Origin: Hofstenia miamia | Lineage: Eukaryota > Xenacoelomorpha > Acoela | DNA length: 64,000 nt | Assembly (NCBI GenBank): GCA_004352715.1 | Contig: SCFE01000102.1 | Span: forward strand, 1,108,745 to 1,172,744 | Reading direction: 5' to 3' | Part shown: positions 56,813 through 62,800 of the stretch, one piece after another | Layout: each line of letters starts with the position of its first letter | Position numbering within the stretch: the stretch's first letter is position 1 | The notes under the pieces: generated by a model | The model's database searches: none | What the model was told of the DNA's origin: nothing | The model's input: only the letters and a program-made list of their open reading frames with translations | Translations under genes and position numbers: made by a program

Positions 56813-59800
56813 NTAAACTGTTCGGTTGAAGAGTACACATCAAACCCAAACACTTATATTATTTTTAAAATATCCGAAACCTCAAAAAATTTATTTAGTA
56901 AATATCAGATTGATATGATATTTCTAAAATATCATGGTATTACCCATTGCTTATAGTGGTGTCTTTTATTTTTTACTAACAATAGATTGTTATTATAATT
57001 TGAAGAGAAAAATGAGACCTAGTTTTTAGTAGATGCACAAACTGTCTTTTATAATTGTTTATATTTTATAATAAATTTCCTTACTTAAGTAAATGTGTTT
57101 AGTCTGGTCCGCTTTCAAATGAACTGCAAGTCCGGGCAGCATTGGCCCCGCCAGCGGTTCCTTCACCTCCAAAGGTTATTTTCAAATCACCAACAATTGC
57201 GCATATCTCATGGAAGCCTCCGCATGATAACGGGTCACCTATCACTGAATATCAGTAAGTTTTACGTAGCATCATTAATGTAAAGTGGACATCATGTTGC
57301 ATCCCTGATGTTGTAACTTTTGCAAAATATATTCATTTGACAGCATTAATTAACGCATGTTTTAACAGTATTTTAACGGTTTTTTATCTATTTTTACATT
57401 ATACAATAGTTTTTAACAAAACGGACCTTGGGTGATGATTTGGGTTAGTAAGCCGTGTTTTATCGAGCATTAGCGAATAACTTTGTGTTACGACTTTGAA
57501 TAAATTGTATTCAAACAATTTATAAGGTTGGTGGTAAAAACCGCACCCTACTCTTCAATGTTTGAAAATTGTAAACCATTGCTGAGTTTCGAGTTGACTA
57601 ACCTTATCATCTTCATTTTAACAGCCAGACTCGTAGACATTTGTCCATCTACTAAACACTGATTTTATTCATGGCAGTTGTTTATTGGGATATCGTATAT
57701 TTCGTGATAAGATAATTTTGTGGAGTATTTACGACCTTTGTGCGTAATTTACGACTACCAAGTCTCCTTCTTTTTTCAGATTATATTAAACCGCGCAATT
57801 TCCAATGCTAAATTTAAAAGTTTATTTTTATGCATAACCCAACTTTTCAGTAATTGCTCGAGCAAAACTTAGTCAATTCACAACTAAATTGTAAATGCAC
57901 TATCTAATTTACTTGATGGCTATCGGCGATTCAGTTTTATTAAAGAACCTCTTAACAAAAGAAGCGCATTTTGACATTAAATTCTAAATGTACGTTTTAA
58001 TGCAACGTTAATAGTATAGTTTTAATTGTTTACCTTGTTCTTAGCAAATGTCATGTTTTTATGTATAAACAATATTTTTCGTGGCGTTTATGACCATTAA
58101 CAAAGTAACAAATCTTTGTCACAGTCTAGCTTTCCAAACATGTGTATTCTCCTAATTTAGCAGATGAACGAAGTGTTAGTTGACAACACTAATGCTTTAT
58201 TTTCAGGTTGGGTTGGTACCCAAAAATTTACTCGTAGATTTGGATTGACGAATTGGAAAAATGAGACCGAAATTTAAAAAGTAGACTATTTCGCAATGGG
58301 GCCTTCAAAAAAAAGCCAAATGCAGTGAATGTTGTATAATTTGTAAACAAGGTGTTGAAAAGTTTTACATTGATATAATATACTCTTCTAAGACTTTCTT
58401 TAAGTTTTTCAATTTCAGTGTGTAGATTTTATGGTAAGTTTCTAACATATCCAGCTTTGGCTTAGGAAACTGAAAAATTAATGATTTTTTTTGGCAAGGA
58501 TCATAAAATTTTCGACCCATATCCATCTCTTTATATATTTCTTTTTGTGTTACTACCACAAACTTATCGTATGTATTGAAATTTTTATCATTGCTAAATC
58601 TGAAGATGCCAATTTAGCTGCAATAGAACCCCCTGATAGATGAAACATTTATCTAAGTATCTTACATAATATGTAATACAAGTTATTGAATACTAAGAGA
58701 ACATAAAAATTTGTTATTTGGTGCTCCTTCGTCAACAAATTGACTAGAATGTCAAAAAATTTTAAAAAAGTATTCCAAGGCCACAACAACGCTACTATTT
58801 GGTAGGAGGGTGGCCAATAATAAACTGAAGACATTCCACTATTTAATGTTATATTTCTTTTTTGTTTCTAGCAATACATTCGATTTTTCATTTAGATTGG
58901 AGTGTCTAGTAAATGGTACAGTTTACGCTCCCATCTATAATGGACCTAAGACGTACTTTGAGGCAAAACAACTTCTTCCGGCATCATTTTATCACTTCAG
59001 AATTAAGGTATTCATTCTAGTTTACATTGAAACTGTAAATGAGCATTCAAATATATGAAACTTTCGTCCTTTCTTAGTTTTTCACATGGTTTATTTATAG
59101 TTTCATTGGCCACAGTGTTTGTCCCATGCCTTTGCTTAATGGCCCAGTGCATCCGACCTACTTATTTGTACTATTTATATTCATTCAATAGAAAATTCAG
59201 GGTCGCAGCCATGAGTGGACCACTGGGTCATGCCCTTCCNNNNNNNNNNNNNNNNNNNNNNNNNNNNNNNNNNNNNNNNNNNNNNNNNNNNNNNNNNNNN
59301 NNNNNNNNNNNNNNNNNNNNNNNNNNNNNNNNNNNNNNNNNNNNNNNNCCCCCCCCCCCCTAATCGGAGCACTTCCTATACTAATGTGTCATTTGGATAT
59401 GGTTATTTGATGAATTACCATATTACAAAAAATTTCATTTTACTTAATAAATTTTAGTGTTTCTGATGATTTTTTGTTTTAACTCACTTACAAATTTTAG
59501 CAACATGGACACAACATTGTTGATGTTGTCATAAATGTATTTTGATTTATGCAGTTGAAGTCAAGATATAATTTCTCAAAGTAATCATAAACAATTAGGC
59601 ATGCAATTCCATGGGCTGGAGTCACGTGAGTTCAGCTGTCTGTCTATCATCACCTCCGTCTTGTCCTGCTGCTGTCCAATCAGTAACAGCATCTGACATC
59701 ACATCGACGTCGTTCTTTTTGGATTGGACAAGGCCTGACAATTGTGGAGCCGAAATATCACATTACTCAATTGAAATCGGAGACGGTAACTTGTCCATCA

Positions 59801-62800
59801 GCTACACTACATCATACGCAGCTCTCAACTTGCACCCTGAGACCACATACAAGGCTAGAGTTCAAGCTGTCAACTCTTACGGTGCTGGCGTTTTCAGGTA
59901 ACTTAAAATATTTGTTTAAACCTAACATTTACTCTTCTATATTGTCCATGTAATTTGTACGTTTTTATACTTTTTTGAAGTGTCTACAAAGATCACGCTT
60001 TTTTACAACCAATTAATTCGAAGAAACTTAGAATCTAGAGTAAAATAGATTGTAATTCCTTTTGCGTTATCGATCTTAGGTTTCTGCTGTTTCCTTTATT
60101 TGACAATAAAGTTATTCGTTTGCAGTTGAATTCACTGAGAGTAAACAGTTTCAAAGAAAATCCCCGCGCAAACTACGTTTCCTTCCTTCTTAAATTATAA
60201 TGAACGAAAAGCAAATCATAAATAGCTCTAAACAGCGATATTTTTTGGATGAATAAGCACCTTTTGCAATCTCTGTAATTCTGTTTTTCAGCTGAAATTT
60301 TGTCAATGTTTTCTGCTATATCATTTTTACATGATTTGCTAAAATTTCTGTCATTACCATTGAAACGGCAATTATTTAGCTGGCATTAGACTCATTTTTT
60401 AATTTTCTGTAATTTAAGCATTTCTATTAATATTTTGGCTATTGTGTGTCAATACACGTATTTGTGATCAGTATTACAATTGGTGAAATAATTAGAAGCG
60501 TAACCTAGAAGTTTAAAATTAAGGTGACCGAACAGTAGCAATGGTTTCACAAAGGATGGTAGGGGCGAGCTTTCAGGGCAAGAATAGTCAACCACGATCT
60601 GTTAAGAAATTAATGCGCCTAAAGTGAATAATTTTCACTCAGTAATGTTTTTAGATTTCTTATTAGTTTATTTTGGTAATTTTGAATTTAAGTCAAGTAT
60701 GAAATTTAGCACAAAAAGCATGTATTTAGAATCTGTTTCACTCTTCGAAAAGGTTTGGTTTTTAACTTGTACTCGCCAATTTTTAACTAGTTTTAATAGC
60801 TTCCTACCAACTGGGGTTAGGACCATCTAGTTCCACGGGATTTTACTGGGTGCAGTACCATGGGGCTGAAGGACCTGGGATTAATTATTTTACTGGAGCT
60901 GAGTCCGAAAGTGAAAAAACTGGGACCACAAACGTCAGATTGATTTTTGTACATTTTGTCACTTAATAAAATTCAGCGGAACTACATAAGACCATGGGAA
61001 ACCCGCATTCTGAACTCCTTCCTGAATTCTATCAGAATAGCTAGTTTTTATTATTATTTTTTAACATTCATTACAGAAGTTTAATCTGTATTTGCATTAA
61101 ATGTCATGTTTGCAATATGACTCCGCAATCAAGATCTGCGATAATGAAATGTTGAAGAAAAAAACCAACAGTTCGTGTGCGCGATATAGACTCTTGACGC
61201 TGTACTTCAACTAAATGGTTGTAGTCAAGTGTTTTCACACGGCTAACTCTAAAATTCAATCGAAAAGTTCTAAATATTTTTTATTCATATATTTAATTAT
61301 TTACCAGCAGATTGAATTAGTTTCATTCAACATTTAGCCCATGGACTAAAATCACAACGCTGTGTTTGGCTCCGGATCCTCCGGTTATTGAGTGCGTAAC
61401 AGAAGTTTAATCTTCATTTGCATTAAATATCATGTTTGCAATATGACTCCGCAATCAAGATCTTCTTTTGGTCGATCCTAATGGCCGGTAGTTCGTGTGC
61501 GCGATATAGACTCTTGACGCTGTACTTCAACTAAATGGTTGTAGTCAAGTGTTTTCACACGGCTAACTCTAAAATTCAATCGAAAAGTTCTAAATATTTT
61601 TTATTCATATATTTAATTATTTACCAGCAGATTGAATTAGTTTCATTCAACATTTAGCCCATGGACTAAAATCACAACGCTGTGTTTGGCTCCGGATCCT
61701 CCGGTTATTGAGTGCGTGGCTGTTTCATCCTCAAGTATAAAGCTCAAGTGGACCGACACGCGTGCTGCGAGGCACAATCTTCTTTTGGTCGATCCTAATG
61801 GCCGGTAGGTCCATTTCAAATCATATTCAATTTTTGGATTGAACAACTTAATGGAATTTCGTTATCTTTTTCCGACATTAATCCATTGTCAATTAATAGA
61901 TAAACAGAATATTTTTAGGCTATAAATGAATATAATCGTTTTAATACTGGTTAATTTGTTCAATTCCTTTTTTATCTGCACTTTTACAATCAATTTCTTC
62001 AAGTATGGTTTCAAGTGTTTAATTTGTAGTTTTAGTTATCATCTATATTACATTTCTAACGATAAATTGTTTGCATTCACATTTCAATAACTTGTTTCCT
62101 TTTGTATATGACTAGGCTTATATCTCACGTTAGTATTCATGTGGCAAAAGTTTGTAAAAACATACTTAAAATTGGAAAGTAATTTTAGTTTGGAAATTGT
62201 ATAGCAGGATTAATTGGGCCAGCGATCTGGGGCTATTTGTGTGCAGAGTTGAGTACATGATTGTGGCGCTGGGCACAATGTCTCTGGGAGTATGTGTGTA
62301 TGATTAGGTAGTCTTCAAGAATCTCTCTCATTTTCGATTCAGAATTGAGCCCTACTTAGGGTATTTGTGCAATGTTAAATTCTCACCATAATTCGATATT
62401 CTATTGTAGATAAATTTGTATGGTGTTGTATGTGATGCAGAAGTTTCAGCCACTACATTCTTGGACTTAAAATTCTTAAACCTGATGTAATCAGTGAATT
62501 TCAAATTGTGAAAATGAGAAAAATAAAATTATATGTCCTGAAAAATAAGGCTGTACCATGTATGTCCCATTCAGCATAATCGAACTAACATGAAATATAA
62601 CAAAATTGATTTTGCCAGAATGGTTTTATTTTGTGTCATTAGTGGCACACAAGGACTGTAGAGGTTAAATCAATTTCTAAGTGTATTCAGCTCCAGTTGA
62701 CGCGATAATTTATTGCAGGTTTATTTGATTGTTTATTCACTAGTTGAACCGCACGGAATTTGAATTTTGTAAACGCTTCTTCTCGGCCAAATGCATTTCA

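Larger units (their letters stand above)
53643..57102 (+). other. Fndc3 intron 53643-57102
   Basis: Holds a MITE (54581-54810), a long TA/TATG tract (54970-55155), a (TA)n tract (55341-55372) and the (TA)n-linked repeat copy 3 (56555-56812). Otherwise AT-rich without recognisable genes. Confidence 0.85.
59898..61657 (+). other. Fndc3 intron 59898-61657
   Basis: The 3' part holds the tandem duplication that includes a truncated copy of exon 16. The remainder has no recognisable feature apart from the weak 60790-60990 repeat. Confidence 0.85.

Noticed and set aside
45780-60990. Possible repeat pair 45780-45960 and 60790-60990 (inverted) sharing TGGTCCCAGT and CCCATGGTAC
   Set aside because: Only two short words are shared and the rest does not align by eye; too weak to call a family.
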